14,002 bases of DNA, from assembly GCA_050944015.1 (NCBI GenBank), contig JBMNQG010000048.1, positions 1-14,002 of the forward strand. Direction: 5' to 3'. A model generated the notes under the pieces. It saw nothing but the letters and a program-made list of their open reading frames with translations, searched no databases and had not been told where the DNA came from. This document shows, in pieces, positions 5,891 to 13,950 of this stretch. The translations under genes were made by a program, and so were the position numbers. The stretch is from DUOX01 sp050944015. Its GTDB lineage: Bacteria; Bacillota; Clostridia; Oscillospirales; Oscillospiraceae. Position 1 is the first letter of the stretch, and every line of letters begins with the position of its first letter.

Positions 5891-6382
5891 TTATTTGCCG
5901 ACGGCGGAGGCGAAGGCGTCGAAGGCGGCGGCCTTTTCCTCGTCCCAGAGTATGGCGTACATGACGTAGTTGCCCAGGACCTTGGATTCGGCTGCCAGCA
6001 GTTTGGGCTTCTCCTCGGGCATGTACTCCTCCATCCAGGTGTCCTCCCGCATTTGGAGGTAGTCCTCAACCGCTTTGGCGATTTCCTTGGCCTGATTCCC
6101 GTCGGCGCCCTTGAAAATGCCGTACTCGTCTATGTTGGCGCCGTAAGCGTTGATTTTTACCACAAAGCCCATGTAATCGGACACGTCCATGCGCATATAG
6201 CCCCTGATGTAGTCGGCGTCCACGGCTATAAGCGTGCCCTCGTTGCCGATGGCCTCGTCCACCTTTTTTGCGATGTCCTCCACAGGCACGTCTGCAACGG
6301 AGGACTTGCCGCAGGCGGACAGCAGGGAGAGGGCCAGGGCCATTATGACGAGCAGCGCTGAATATCGGGCGGTATTTTTCAT
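5891..6382 (-). CDS. DUF4358-type lipoprotein
   Basis: Predicted membrane-anchored extracellular lipoprotein of 163 residues. The signal peptide (hydrophobic residues 9-22) ends in the lipobox LSAC with lipidated C24. The mature part has conserved-looking stretches DYMGFVVKINAYGANIDEYGIFKG and a helical segment ending KPKLLAAESKVLGNYVMYAIL, which I match from memory to the clostridial DUF4358 family. Biochemical function is unknown. In other Clostridia such proteins are often encoded with MBOAT acyltransferases and SGNH-type hydrolases involved in envelope acetylation, as I recall. Here the only partner is the SGNH hydrolase 16 bases upstream, and the GAGG ribosome site lies in that gap, so the two form an operon. 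Confidence 0.75.
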   Translation of the reverse strand: MKNTARYSALLVIMALALSLLSACGKSSVADVPVEDIAKKVDEAIGNEGTLIAVDADYIRGYMRMDVSDYMGFVVKINAYGANIDEYGIFKGADGNQAKEIAKAVEDYLQMREDTWMEEYMPEEKPKLLAAESKVLGNYVMYAILWDEEKAAAFDAFASAVGK

Positions 6383-6398
6383 TTCTGTTACCTCGCTA

Positions 6399-7283
6399 TC
6401 ATTGATACCCGTGGGTTCTGATGTATTCCAGGATGCGGGAGAAACCCGCTGAGTTCAAGTGTATGCCGTCCCCGTTCTGGTATTCGTCCATAAGGAAACC
6501 GTCGGGGCCCGTAATTACGGAGGCGCTGTCCAGATACCTGACGCCCAGCTCTTCGGCCAGATTCCTTATCCAGCCGTTGGCGGCGGTTATCTTTTCGTTG
6601 TTGATGTATTCCTGCTTGTCGTAGTTTGAGGCCACCGGGTAGATGGAGTTGAGGATTATCTTGGTGTCAGGGCTGGCCTCCAGGATGTTGTTCACAAGCT
6701 TTTTGTATTCCAGGGTGAAGTACTCTTCGTCCATGGAGGACACGCCGTTGACGCCCAGGGTGATGAGCAGGTACTCGGGCTGTTTTCTGGTGACGGCCTC
6801 CACAATGGTGATTTCCTCGCCGGTTTCGGGGTAAACGATGGTGGCGATGCTCTGGTTGAACAGGGCGAGGGTGCCGCTGGCGGGAGTCCAAACCTGGGTT
6901 GTGTCGGTCCCGCCGGAGAGCATGCTGTAGGCCTTAAGGCCGTAGGTGGTGCTGTCCCCGAGGAAGACTATCCTGTCCAGGTATTCCTGACCCATGTCCT
7001 CGGTTTCCCCCAAAACGGTGGAGGCTTCGGCGGGTTCAGGGCTGGTTTCCGGCGTTTCCGCGGAAGGCTCGGGGGACTCCTGCGCCGGAGGGGTCTCCTC
7101 AGAGGCACCGGTGTCGCCGCCGGCGGAGCCGTCGGTCACCTGGGGCGAAGGGCTTGTTCCTGCGTCGCCGGGCTGCTTCTTTACGCAGGCGGCGAATATC
7201 AGTGAAAACAGCACCAGGACCGTGCATATGACTATCGCTGCCGACCAGAAGAAGTATAGCAGCTCGTTTTTGCGTTTGCTCAT
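6399..7283 (-). CDS. membrane-anchored SGNH/GDSL-family hydrolase
   Basis: Probable extracellular esterase or deacetylase of 294 residues. One N-terminal transmembrane helix (about 10-32) anchors it with the catalytic part outside. A Pro/Glu/Ser/Thr-rich spacer of about 55 residues (36-90) follows, typical of a wall-spanning linker. The catalytic domain begins with FLGDSTTYG, whose serine is S111. LGVNGVSS (176-183) corresponds to block III with N179, and NGDGIHLNSAGF has D272 and H275 of the catalytic pair. C33 in FAAC could be read as a lipobox, but the preceding helix is long and the N-terminus starts SKRKNE, so a simple anchor is equally likely. The likely substrate is an acetylated wall or surface polymer, unproven. 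AAAGGTGGG precedes the start; the DUF4358-type lipoprotein gene follows in the same operon. Confidence 0.85.
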   Translation of the reverse strand: MSKRKNELLYFFWSAAIVICTVLVLFSLIFAACVKKQPGDAGTSPSPQVTDGSAGGDTGASEETPPAQESPEPSAETPETSPEPAEASTVLGETEDMGQEYLDRIVFLGDSTTYGLKAYSMLSGGTDTTQVWTPASGTLALFNQSIATIVYPETGEEITIVEAVTRKQPEYLLITLGVNGVSSMDEEYFTLEYKKLVNNILEASPDTKIILNSIYPVASNYDKQEYINNEKITAANGWIRNLAEELGVRYLDSASVITGPDGFLMDEYQNGDGIHLNSAGFSRILEYIRTHGYQ

Positions 7284-7424
7284 AATGTGTACCCACCTTT
7301 ATATGACTGATTATGTAGTGATTGGAGGGGCATTTTTAGATGCCTCGCCATGGCGGCGGCGCGCCGGCCACGACGCTATGCTTTAGACGGTTGCAGAAAG
7401 GATATGTTCCGGCGGCGGGCGAAG

Positions 7425-7451
7425 AAAAGGGAACCGATAAAACCGGTTCCC
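7425..7451 (-). terminator. rho-independent terminator after the EF-G-like gene
   Basis: GGGAACCG (7429-7436) pairs perfectly with CGGTTCCC (7444-7451) around a 7-base loop. On the minus strand the stem is followed by TTTTCTTC. It lies about 35 bases past the stop of the EF-G-like gene. Confidence 0.85.
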
Positions 7452-7485
7452 ATTATTATGTTGTCCAAATGGAGTTGCCCGGAGT

Positions 7486-9516
7486 TTATTCGCCTTCGGA
7501 GAGGGCCTTGGCTTCGTCAATTATCTTCTGCTGAATGTTGGCGGGAACCCCCTCGTACCTGGTGAAGGTGAAGGTAAAGGAGCCCCTGCCCTGCGTCATG
7601 GAGCGCAGGTCGATGGCGTAGGAGGACATTTCCGCCATGGGCACCTCGGCTTCCACCACCTGCATGCCGTCTACCACGCTCATGCCCAGAGGGCTGCCGC
7701 GGCGCTTGCTCAGGTCGGACATGATGTCGCCCAGGTAGGTGTCGGGCACCATGACCTTCAGGTGGACGATGGGTTCCAGAATGACGGGGCTTGCCTGAGG
7801 CAGGCCCGCCTTGTAGGCCAGGGTGGCGGCGGTCTTAAACGCCATTTCGGAGGAGTCCACCTCGTGGTAGGAGCCGTCCACCAGGGTGGCCTTCAGGTAC
7901 ACCACAGGGTAACCGGCCAAAACGCCCTTCTGGATGGATTCCCGCAGGCCCTTTTCAACGGCGGGGTGGAAGTTCTTGGGCACGCTGCCTCCGAAAATCT
8001 TCTCTTCGAAAATCAGATCCTCGGTCTCGGTCTGAGGCTCGAACTCAATCCACACGTCGCCGTACTGGCCGTGGCCGCCGGTCTGCTTCTTGTGCCGACC
8101 CTGAACCTTAACCTTTTTGCGGATTTTCTCGCGGTAGGGCACCCTGGCGGGGCTGAGCACCACTTCCACGCCGAACTTGTTCTTAAGCTTGGAGCAGAGC
8201 ACATCCAGGTGCATGTCGCCGGCGCCGGAGATGACCAGCTGGCGGGTTTCGGAATTGTTGACGAAGGAGAAAGACGGGTCTTCCTCGGAAAGACGGTTGA
8301 GGCCGGAAGCTATCTTGTCCTCCTGGCCCTTGACCTTGGAGGTAATGGCCATGGAATAGCAGGGCTCGTCGAATTCTATTCCGGGAAGGGCCTTGTTCAG
8401 CTTGGAATCGCAGAGGGTGTCCCCGGTTTTGGTGACATTCAGCTTGGAGACTGCGCCGATGTCGCCGCATGCAATCTCGTCCACCTCAATGTTTTTCTTG
8501 CCCAGCATCTTGTATAAGTGGCCCAGCTTCTCGGTGGTGCCGGTGCGGGGGTTCACAAGGGTCATGTCCGAAGTGACCTTGCCGGAGACCACCTTGAAGA
8601 AGGAGAATTTTCCGTACTGGTCGGAAACGGTCTTGTAGATAATTGCCGCGGCGGGGCCGTTTTCGTCCACGGGCTTGCCCTCCTCCATGGGGGCGGGGAA
8701 GAACCTGGCTATCGCGTCCAGCAGGGTGGGGGTTCCGAGCCCGGTGTAGGCGCTGCCGCAGAATATGGGGAAAATGCCGCATTCCGCCACGCCGGCGGCC
8801 AGGGCGGAGTATATTTCATCGGCGGTGAACTCCTCGCCGCCAAAGTATTTTTCCATAAATTCCTCGCTGGTTTCGGCCACGCACTCCGCCAGCATGTTGT
8901 AGAATTCCTCAACCTTGTCGCTCATGTCGGCGGGCACGGGGATTTCCTTGTGCTTGCGGCCGTCCGCCTGGTAGGCTTTCCTGGCGACCACGTCCACAAT
9001 GCCTACCACCTTGTCGCTCTGGATTATGGGCACTGTCAGGGGGCAGACGGAGGGGCCGAACTGCTCCCGGAGGGCGGAGAGGGTGCCGTCAAAATCGGCG
9101 TGCTCCTCGTCCATTTTGGATATATAGAAGGCCCGGGGCAGGTTGCGGACGGACAGGTATTTCCAGGCTTTTTCATCGCCTACGTTCAAACCGTCCTTTG
9201 CCGCCACGACGATAATGCCCGCATCTGCCACGCGGAGGGCCTGATACACCTCGCCTACGAAATCAAAGTACCCGGGGGCGTCAAGAATGTTTATCCTGAC
9301 CTTGTTGTGGTCAAGATGCATGGTAGAGGTGCCGATACTGAACTTGCGGCGGGTTTCCTCGGGGTCATAGTCTGAAACGGTGTTGCCGTCCGCGACGCGG
9401 CCAAGGCGGTCGGTTACGCCGGCGCAGTACAGCATGCTTTCAACCAGGCTGGTTTTTCCGTTGCTGCCGTGTCCCAGAAGGCAAATGTTGCGGATTTTAC
9501 TCGTTGCATAACTCAT
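7486..9516 (-). CDS. elongation factor G-like GTPase (EF-G paralogue)
   Basis: Translational GTPase of 676 residues with the five-domain EF-G layout. The G domain has P-loop GHGSNGKT (15-22), switch II DAPGYFDF (79-86) and SKMD (133-136). Domain IV has the conserved KKQTGGHGQYGDVW and the C-terminal domain SKRRGSPLGM. The G motifs differ from housekeeping EF-G, which has AHIDAGKTT, DTPGHVDF and NKMD. Notably Y83 stands where the GTPase-activating histidine should be. These changes are, as I recall, characteristic of the EF-G-like second paralogue group rather than damage. Its cellular role is not settled; GTP turnover and ribosome action may differ from EF-G. Start at 9516 is chosen for GGGGAG 9 bases upstream; a TTG at 9558 in the same frame has no ribosome site. 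It has its own promoter and terminator, so appears monocistronic. Confidence 0.9.
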   Translation of the reverse strand: MSYATSKIRNICLLGHGSNGKTSLVESMLYCAGVTDRLGRVADGNTVSDYDPEETRRKFSIGTSTMHLDHNKVRINILDAPGYFDFVGEVYQALRVADAGIIVVAAKDGLNVGDEKAWKYLSVRNLPRAFYISKMDEEHADFDGTLSALREQFGPSVCPLTVPIIQSDKVVGIVDVVARKAYQADGRKHKEIPVPADMSDKVEEFYNMLAECVAETSEEFMEKYFGGEEFTADEIYSALAAGVAECGIFPIFCGSAYTGLGTPTLLDAIARFFPAPMEEGKPVDENGPAAAIIYKTVSDQYGKFSFFKVVSGKVTSDMTLVNPRTGTTEKLGHLYKMLGKKNIEVDEIACGDIGAVSKLNVTKTGDTLCDSKLNKALPGIEFDEPCYSMAITSKVKGQEDKIASGLNRLSEEDPSFSFVNNSETRQLVISGAGDMHLDVLCSKLKNKFGVEVVLSPARVPYREKIRKKVKVQGRHKKQTGGHGQYGDVWIEFEPQTETEDLIFEEKIFGGSVPKNFHPAVEKGLRESIQKGVLAGYPVVYLKATLVDGSYHEVDSSEMAFKTAATLAYKAGLPQASPVILEPIVHLKVMVPDTYLGDIMSDLSKRRGSPLGMSVVDGMQVVEAEVPMAEMSSYAIDLRSMTQGRGSFTFTFTRYEGVPANIQQKIIDEAKALSEGE

Positions 9517-9574
9517 GTATTGTTTCTCCCCTACTTTAGTGTGATTAATTACTCGCAAATTATTGTAACAATTA

Positions 9575-9603
9575 ATTATACATTATTATGACAAGCTTGG
9601 CAA
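9575..9603 (-). promoter_or_regulatory. strong predicted promoter of the EF-G-like gene
   Basis: TTGCCA (9603-9598) and a perfect TATAAT (9580-9575) are separated by exactly 17 bases on the minus strand. The -10 box is about 60 bases upstream of the start codon. This is the closest match to a consensus vegetative promoter in the window. Confidence 0.75.
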
Positions 9604-9635
9604 CAGGTTTTGTGCAGGTTGATGGACGCTTCCTG

Positions 9636-11858
9636 TCAGCGTCTCAGCCCGAGAGATATAACCAGCACCGGCACCAGCCAGAAAAACATGAAAGTCGTCA
9701 GATTGCCGGCGGTGGCGGAGTCGAAAGAGGCGTTCAGGCACAGGAGGAACATAAGCACGAGGCCCGCGAAGGAGCCAAGAAGGGATATGAAAACGGAAAC
9801 CCGTGAGGCCCTGTGCAGCCTCCTGCCCCTGTCGGAGGCTTCCGCGAAGGGGCCCAGGCCCTCTCTGGTGAGAATCGCCGCCGGGGCGCTTCCCTCCGAG
9901 GGTTCCGCCGCGGCAATGCGGTAGCGCTCGGAAAAGGAGGGAAAGTCGAAGCCGTCGGTGGGCAGCCTGAATTTTTGCCGCAGCATCAGGGGGGTGATGT
10001 TGAAGTCCCGTATGGCGAACAGGGGCACCGCACGGCTGTGGAGCAGAGACACCAGGGCGTCCTGCACCGAGGGGGTGGGTATATAGTTTATGGTGAAGAC
10101 TCCCACAAGGGAGCCGTTTATGGCGGCAAACACGGCGTTTTTGGCGTTCAGCTTCCGGGGCAGGCGGATGCCCATGAGATTCATGTATCCCGAGGAGCCC
10201 ACGCAGACCTGCTCGCCCTTTATGGTGGCCTCAAGGCCACCGCCCTCGTGGAAGCTGAAGTTCTCAACCCGGTGTATGGTGCAGCCGTTGCGGCGCATCA
10301 GCTCCGTAAAGACCCCGGAAAGCCCCGCCCCGGAGGCGGCCAACAGGCTGCCCGTGTACGAGATTACCTTGTCGGTATAGTAGCCCTCCAGGATGTGTAT
10401 GCTTTCCATGACCAGGGTACCCACGGGGAAAATGTCCGTATCGGTGACCACAACCCTGGGGCTCCTGCTGATGTCGGCGGCCCCCGCGTATCCCGCTATT
10501 GCGGCGCCGCTTTGAAGGAGGCGGCGGGCGGTGATTGCAAAAGGCAGGGGGAAGGCCAGCAGGGCGGAAAAAGAGGCGCAGACTGCCACAAGGCCGGACA
10601 GGGTGTGGAAAAAGTCCTCCGGCCTGCCCTTGACCACCGAGGCCAGAAAGGCCAGAACCAGGGCGCATGCCATAAGGAAGGGGGCAAAAAGGGTGTAGCT
10701 GGTTTCCCCCGGGTCCGCCTCCTCGCTCCTGAGTATAAAGCCCTCGTAGCCGCGCCGGGATTTAACCAGCGCCCGCTCTCCCTCGCAGATTCCATCCTCG
10801 GACGTCACCACGTAAGGGGATTTGCTCATGGCGACGGTGCGGAAGGTGGCCCTGTAGCCTTCGCAGGTGTAGCGGGCGCCCCATATGGCGAAAACCATGG
10901 AAAGGGCGGATACGGCGCAGAAGGGTATGCCCCGGGCATGTCCGGTGGCGACAACAGCCACAGAGTCCAGTATGGAGGCGAGACAGGATACGGCCACCAG
11001 GGTTTCGGCTCCGGGGGAGCCGCGGAACAGGGACACCATGCCGTTTGTGAAGATGTCCAGGCCCAGCATTATCACCGCCAGCAAAATTAGCATGCTTATC
11101 AGGGAGAGGACCCGGATGCTGCTTAAAGCGCCCGGCATTGACATGCCCAGCTCGTAGCCGTAGGAAAAGAACACCAGAATGGCGGTGAGGGCGGCTGCCA
11201 GCAGACCCCGTATCCTCAGGGGCCTTACCTGCCCGGCGTAAAGTTTGGCGGCCTTTTCCGGGGGAAGTTCGGGAATTTGGTCTTTATCCCCCTCTTCCGT
11301 TTCCGCGGGGGCGGCCTGCTCCCGCTGGTGCTTTTTTACGGCCACCATGGCCAATATGCCTATTACAGGCAGCAGCAGCCTTTCCCCAAGGCTGTAGTGC
11401 CTTTCCGGCCTGCGGGGTGATTCTTCCTCCTCCGGTTCGGGTTCCGGCGGAGGGAAGTCCGCGCTGGCGTATTCCCCGGCTTCTTCCCCGGCGTCCGTTA
11501 TCTCATCCACTTCCGGTTCCCAGGAAGGGACGGGCTCCGATACGAAAACCGGGTCGGGGCCGGCTTCCTCAGCCCCGGCAGGTTCCGAATCCGGCTCCGG
11601 TTCGGGCCGCGACTCGGGGGCGCGGACGAAATCGGGTATTTCCAGGTCGTCCTCTTCGTCAAGGCTGCTGATTCTGGCGGCCCCGATGGCGCTGCTGATT
11701 GCCTCCAGCATTATTTTGCGGCTGCGTTCCTCAAGCTCGTCTTTGAAGGCGCGCCGCTCCTCATCGGCAAAAAGAGCCCCGCTCTTGTACTCGGCAAGTA
11801 TGGCCTCCAAAGACAGCTCGGTTTCGTCTATGTAATTTTCAAAGTCTTTGTTGTCCAT
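9636..11858 (-). CDS. degenerate P1B-type ATPase-like membrane protein with acidic N-terminal head
   Basis: A 740-residue membrane protein I do not recognise by name. Residues 1-157 are cytoplasmic: a charged helical start (1-55), then a Pro/Glu/Asp-rich stretch (67-150). Hydrophobic segments lie near 160-174, 217-236, 250-268, 284-305, 311-328, 388-408, 419-440, 688-708 and 720-738. From about 280 the order follows heavy-metal P-type ATPases. ETLVAVSCLAS resembles their DTLVALG helix. FPLPFAITARRLLQSGAAI (436-454) sits at the CPx helix. RVVVTDTDIFPVGTL (468-482) sits at DKTGTLT. FHEGGGLEATIKGEQVCVGS (536-555) resembles the nucleotide domain. VQDALVSLLHSRAVPLFAIRDFN (598-620) sits at the TGDN hinge. 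The phosphorylated DKTGT, the CPC metal motif, TGES and GDGxND are all missing, so ATP-driven transport is unlikely. AAGGA precedes the start. Family relation is by eye only. Confidence 0.75.
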   Translation of the reverse strand: MDNKDFENYIDETELSLEAILAEYKSGALFADEERRAFKDELEERSRKIMLEAISSAIGAARISSLDEEDDLEIPDFVRAPESRPEPEPDSEPAGAEEAGPDPVFVSEPVPSWEPEVDEITDAGEEAGEYASADFPPPEPEPEEEESPRRPERHYSLGERLLLPVIGILAMVAVKKHQREQAAPAETEEGDKDQIPELPPEKAAKLYAGQVRPLRIRGLLAAALTAILVFFSYGYELGMSMPGALSSIRVLSLISMLILLAVIMLGLDIFTNGMVSLFRGSPGAETLVAVSCLASILDSVAVVATGHARGIPFCAVSALSMVFAIWGARYTCEGYRATFRTVAMSKSPYVVTSEDGICEGERALVKSRRGYEGFILRSEEADPGETSYTLFAPFLMACALVLAFLASVVKGRPEDFFHTLSGLVAVCASFSALLAFPLPFAITARRLLQSGAAIAGYAGAADISRSPRVVVTDTDIFPVGTLVMESIHILEGYYTDKVISYTGSLLAASGAGLSGVFTELMRRNGCTIHRVENFSFHEGGGLEATIKGEQVCVGSSGYMNLMGIRLPRKLNAKNAVFAAINGSLVGVFTINYIPTPSVQDALVSLLHSRAVPLFAIRDFNITPLMLRQKFRLPTDGFDFPSFSERYRIAAAEPSEGSAPAAILTREGLGPFAEASDRGRRLHRASRVSVFISLLGSFAGLVLMFLLCLNASFDSATAGNLTTFMFFWLVPVLVISLGLRR

Positions 11859-11893
11859 TGTGCCATCCTTCGATTAAGAGCAGTGTTGCCAGT

Positions 11894-11922
11894 ATTCTAT
11901 AGAGTTTGGGCAGGGAAATCAA
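11894..11922 (-). promoter_or_regulatory. predicted promoter of the P-type-ATPase-like gene
   Basis: On the minus strand TTGATT (11922-11917) and TAGAAT (11899-11894) are spaced by 17 bases in the 74-base gap after rlmB. It would let the membrane protein be expressed apart from rlmB, although read-through remains possible because I see no terminator in the gap. Confidence 0.45.
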
Positions 11923-11932
11923 CGGGATTTTG

Positions 11933-12688
11933 TCAGGAAGACTCACGCTGTCGCAAAACCTCGTACATTATTACCGCCGCCGCGGCGGAGGCGTTCAGAG
12001 AAGAGAGCTTGCCCCGCATGGGGATGCTGACCAGGAAATCGCAGTTTTCCCGGACAAGGCGGCCAATGCCCTGGCCCTCGGAGCCAATGACAATGCAGAC
12101 GGGGCCTTGCAGCTCCGTTTCCCAAAGGCTGGAGCTGCCCTCGGCGGCGGCGCCGTACACCCAAATCCCGTGCTCCTTCAGCTCCTTCAGGGCAGCCGGC
12201 AGGTTGGGGACTCTGGCCACGGCCATGTGCTCCACGGCGCCGGCGGAGGTCTTGCTCACCGTAGAGGTCAGGCCGGCGCTCCGGCGCTTGGGTATGATGA
12301 CCCCGTGGGCCCCCGCGCACTCGGCGGTGCGGATGATGGCGCCCAGGTTGTGGGGGTCTTCAATCTCGTCGCAGGCAATGACAAAGGGCGGCTCCCCCCG
12401 CTGCCGGGCAATATCCAAAATGTCGTTTAAGTCGCAGTATTCCCGAACCGCGCAGAGGGCGATGACGCCTTGGTGGGCTTTCGTGGCGCTCATGGAGTCC
12501 AGCTTGCGCCTGTCCACTTCCACCACCACGCAGCCCGCCTTCCGGGCGGCGGAGGCGATGCGACCGAGATTACGGTCCACGTCGCCCTTGGCGATGTATA
12601 TCTTGTCGATGGCACGGCCGGCCCGGAGTGCCTCCAGCACCGCGTTGCGGCCTTCAATGATGTCTTCCCTGTCCCTTGTAAACTCCAT
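11933..12688 (-). CDS. rlmB: 23S rRNA (guanosine-2'-O-)-methyltransferase, TrmH/SpoU family
   Basis: S-adenosylmethionine-dependent 2'-O-ribose methyltransferase of 251 residues, most like RlmB (TrmH group 3), which methylates G2251 in the ribosomal P loop. An N-terminal substrate-binding domain begins IIEGRNAVLEALRAG. The SPOUT knot domain has all three motifs: DPHNLGAIIRTAECAG with the catalytic arginine, IVIGSEGQGIGRL, and SIPMRGKLSSLNASAAAAV with the asparagine-containing knot loop. Length is normal. GGAG (12698-12695) is followed by an ATG at 12694 with no spacing and by a second in-frame ATG at 12688 six bases away; I prefer 12688. The gene follows metK, whose product makes the methyl donor; no terminator is visible between them. 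A sister role on tRNA cannot be fully excluded. Confidence 0.93.
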   Translation of the reverse strand: MEFTRDREDIIEGRNAVLEALRAGRAIDKIYIAKGDVDRNLGRIASAARKAGCVVVEVDRRKLDSMSATKAHQGVIALCAVREYCDLNDILDIARQRGEPPFVIACDEIEDPHNLGAIIRTAECAGAHGVIIPKRRSAGLTSTVSKTSAGAVEHMAVARVPNLPAALKELKEHGIWVYGAAAEGSSSLWETELQGPVCIVIGSEGQGIGRLVRENCDFLVSIPMRGKLSSLNASAAAAVIMYEVLRQRESS

Positions 12689-12759
12689 GTCCATCTCCGT
12701 TGGGTGGTGTTTTGCCGGTTAAAGCGGCGTTTGTATGATAATTTTTGTTATAATAAGTA

Positions 12760-13950
12760 TTACAGGTATTGCTTCAGCGTATCCACCATGTCCAGCCTTT
12801 CCCAGGGCAGGTCCAAATCCGGCCTGCCGAAGTGGCCGTAGGCGGCTGTCTGGCGGTAGATGGGGCGGCGCAGGTCCAGATGGGTTATAATCCTTGCCGG
12901 GCGCAGGTCAAAATGCCTGTTTACAATTTCGGCGATTCTTTCATCCGGGAGCACCCCCGTGCCCTGGGTGTCCACAAACACGGATACGGGCCTTGCCACT
13001 CCTATGGCATAGGCGATTTCAATCTGGCAGCGCCGGGCAAGGCCGGCGGCAACGATGTTCTTGGTGATGTACCTGGCCATATATGAGGCGGAGCGGTCCA
13101 CCTTGGTGGGGTCCTTGCCGGAGAAGCTGCCGCCGCCGTGGGCCGCGTATCCGCCGTAGGTGTCAACGATAATCTTCCTGCCGGTCAGGCCGGAATCACC
13201 CACGGGGCCGCCGATTACAAAGCGGCCTGTGGGGTTAATATATATCTTCGTGGATTTGTCCATAAGGCCGGCGGGAATGGCCTGCTTGATAACCGTCTCC
13301 ATGATGGCTTCCCGGAGCTGCTCCGTGGCGACCTCCGGAGAATGCTGGGTCGAAACCACGATGGAGGAAATGCGCTCCACCTTTCCTTCGGGGCTGTACT
13401 GGACGGACACCTGGGATTTGCCGTCCGGGCGCAGCCAGGGGAGCTCGCCGCTCTTGCGGACCTGAGCCAGGCGCCGGGTGAGCTTGTGGGCCATGGAAAT
13501 CGGGGCCGGCATAAGCTCCGGTGTTTCGTCGCAGGCGAAACCGAACATCATGCCCTGGTCGCCGGCGCCGATTTCGGATTCGGCGTCGCCGTCTCCGGAC
13601 TTGGCCTCCAGGGACTTGTCCACTCCCATGGCAATGTCGGGGCTTTGCTCGTCAATGGCGGTCAGAACCGCGCAGGATTTATAGTCAAAGCCGTATTCCG
13701 GGTTGTCGTAGCCAATTTCCCTCACCGTATTCCGCACTATGGAGGGGATGTCCGCATAGCACTCGGTGCTGATTTCTCCCATGACTACAACCATGCCAGT
13801 GGTAACAACGCATTCGCAGGCTACTCTGGCGAATTTGTCCTTGGACAGGATGGCGTCCAGCACTGCGTCCGCAACCTGGTCGCAGATCTTGTCGGGATGG
13901 CCCTCGGTTACCGATTCGGATGTAAAGACCCGGTTTGTGATACTGCTCAT
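12760..13950 (-). CDS. metK: S-adenosylmethionine synthetase
   Basis: Makes S-adenosylmethionine from ATP and methionine in the cytoplasm. The 396-residue length is typical and the protein is complete. It carries TSESVTEGHPDK (10-21) with the catalytic histidine H18, the family signature GAGDQGMMFGFACDE, and the phosphate-binding GGGSFSGKDPTKVDRSA. The ATG at 13950 is chosen because GAGGT lies 7 bases upstream and the protein then begins as homologues do; the frame stays open for 12 more codons upstream. Many Firmicutes have a SAM riboswitch before metK, but only 52 bases of leader are visible here, too few to judge. I see no clear terminator between it and rlmB. Confidence 0.97.
   Translation of the reverse strand: MSSITNRVFTSESVTEGHPDKICDQVADAVLDAILSKDKFARVACECVVTTGMVVVMGEISTECYADIPSIVRNTVREIGYDNPEYGFDYKSCAVLTAIDEQSPDIAMGVDKSLEAKSGDGDAESEIGAGDQGMMFGFACDETPELMPAPISMAHKLTRRLAQVRKSGELPWLRPDGKSQVSVQYSPEGKVERISSIVVSTQHSPEVATEQLREAIMETVIKQAIPAGLMDKSTKIYINPTGRFVIGGPVGDSGLTGRKIIVDTYGGYAAHGGGSFSGKDPTKVDRSASYMARYITKNIVAAGLARRCQIEIAYAIGVARPVSVFVDTQGTGVLPDERIAEIVNRHFDLRPARIITHLDLRRPIYRQTAAYGHFGRPDLDLPWERLDMVDTLKQYL

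Noticed and set aside
7323..7350. Imperfect hairpin around GGCAT-TTTTAG-ATGCC upstream of the SGNH hydrolase
   Set aside because: Short perfect core, no T run, and no known operator match; could be chance.
8518..9375. Long rightward frame opposite the EF-G-like gene, and similar long frames opposite the 740-residue membrane protein (9813-11090) and metK (13138-13968)
   Set aside because: These follow GC-rich codon bias of the real genes on the other strand and encode glycine/valine/histidine-rich sequence with no motifs.
9625..9643. Inverted repeat GACGCT-N7-AGCGTC over the stop of the P-type-ATPase-like gene
   Set aside because: Only 6 base pairs and no T run on either strand, so it is not supported as a terminator.
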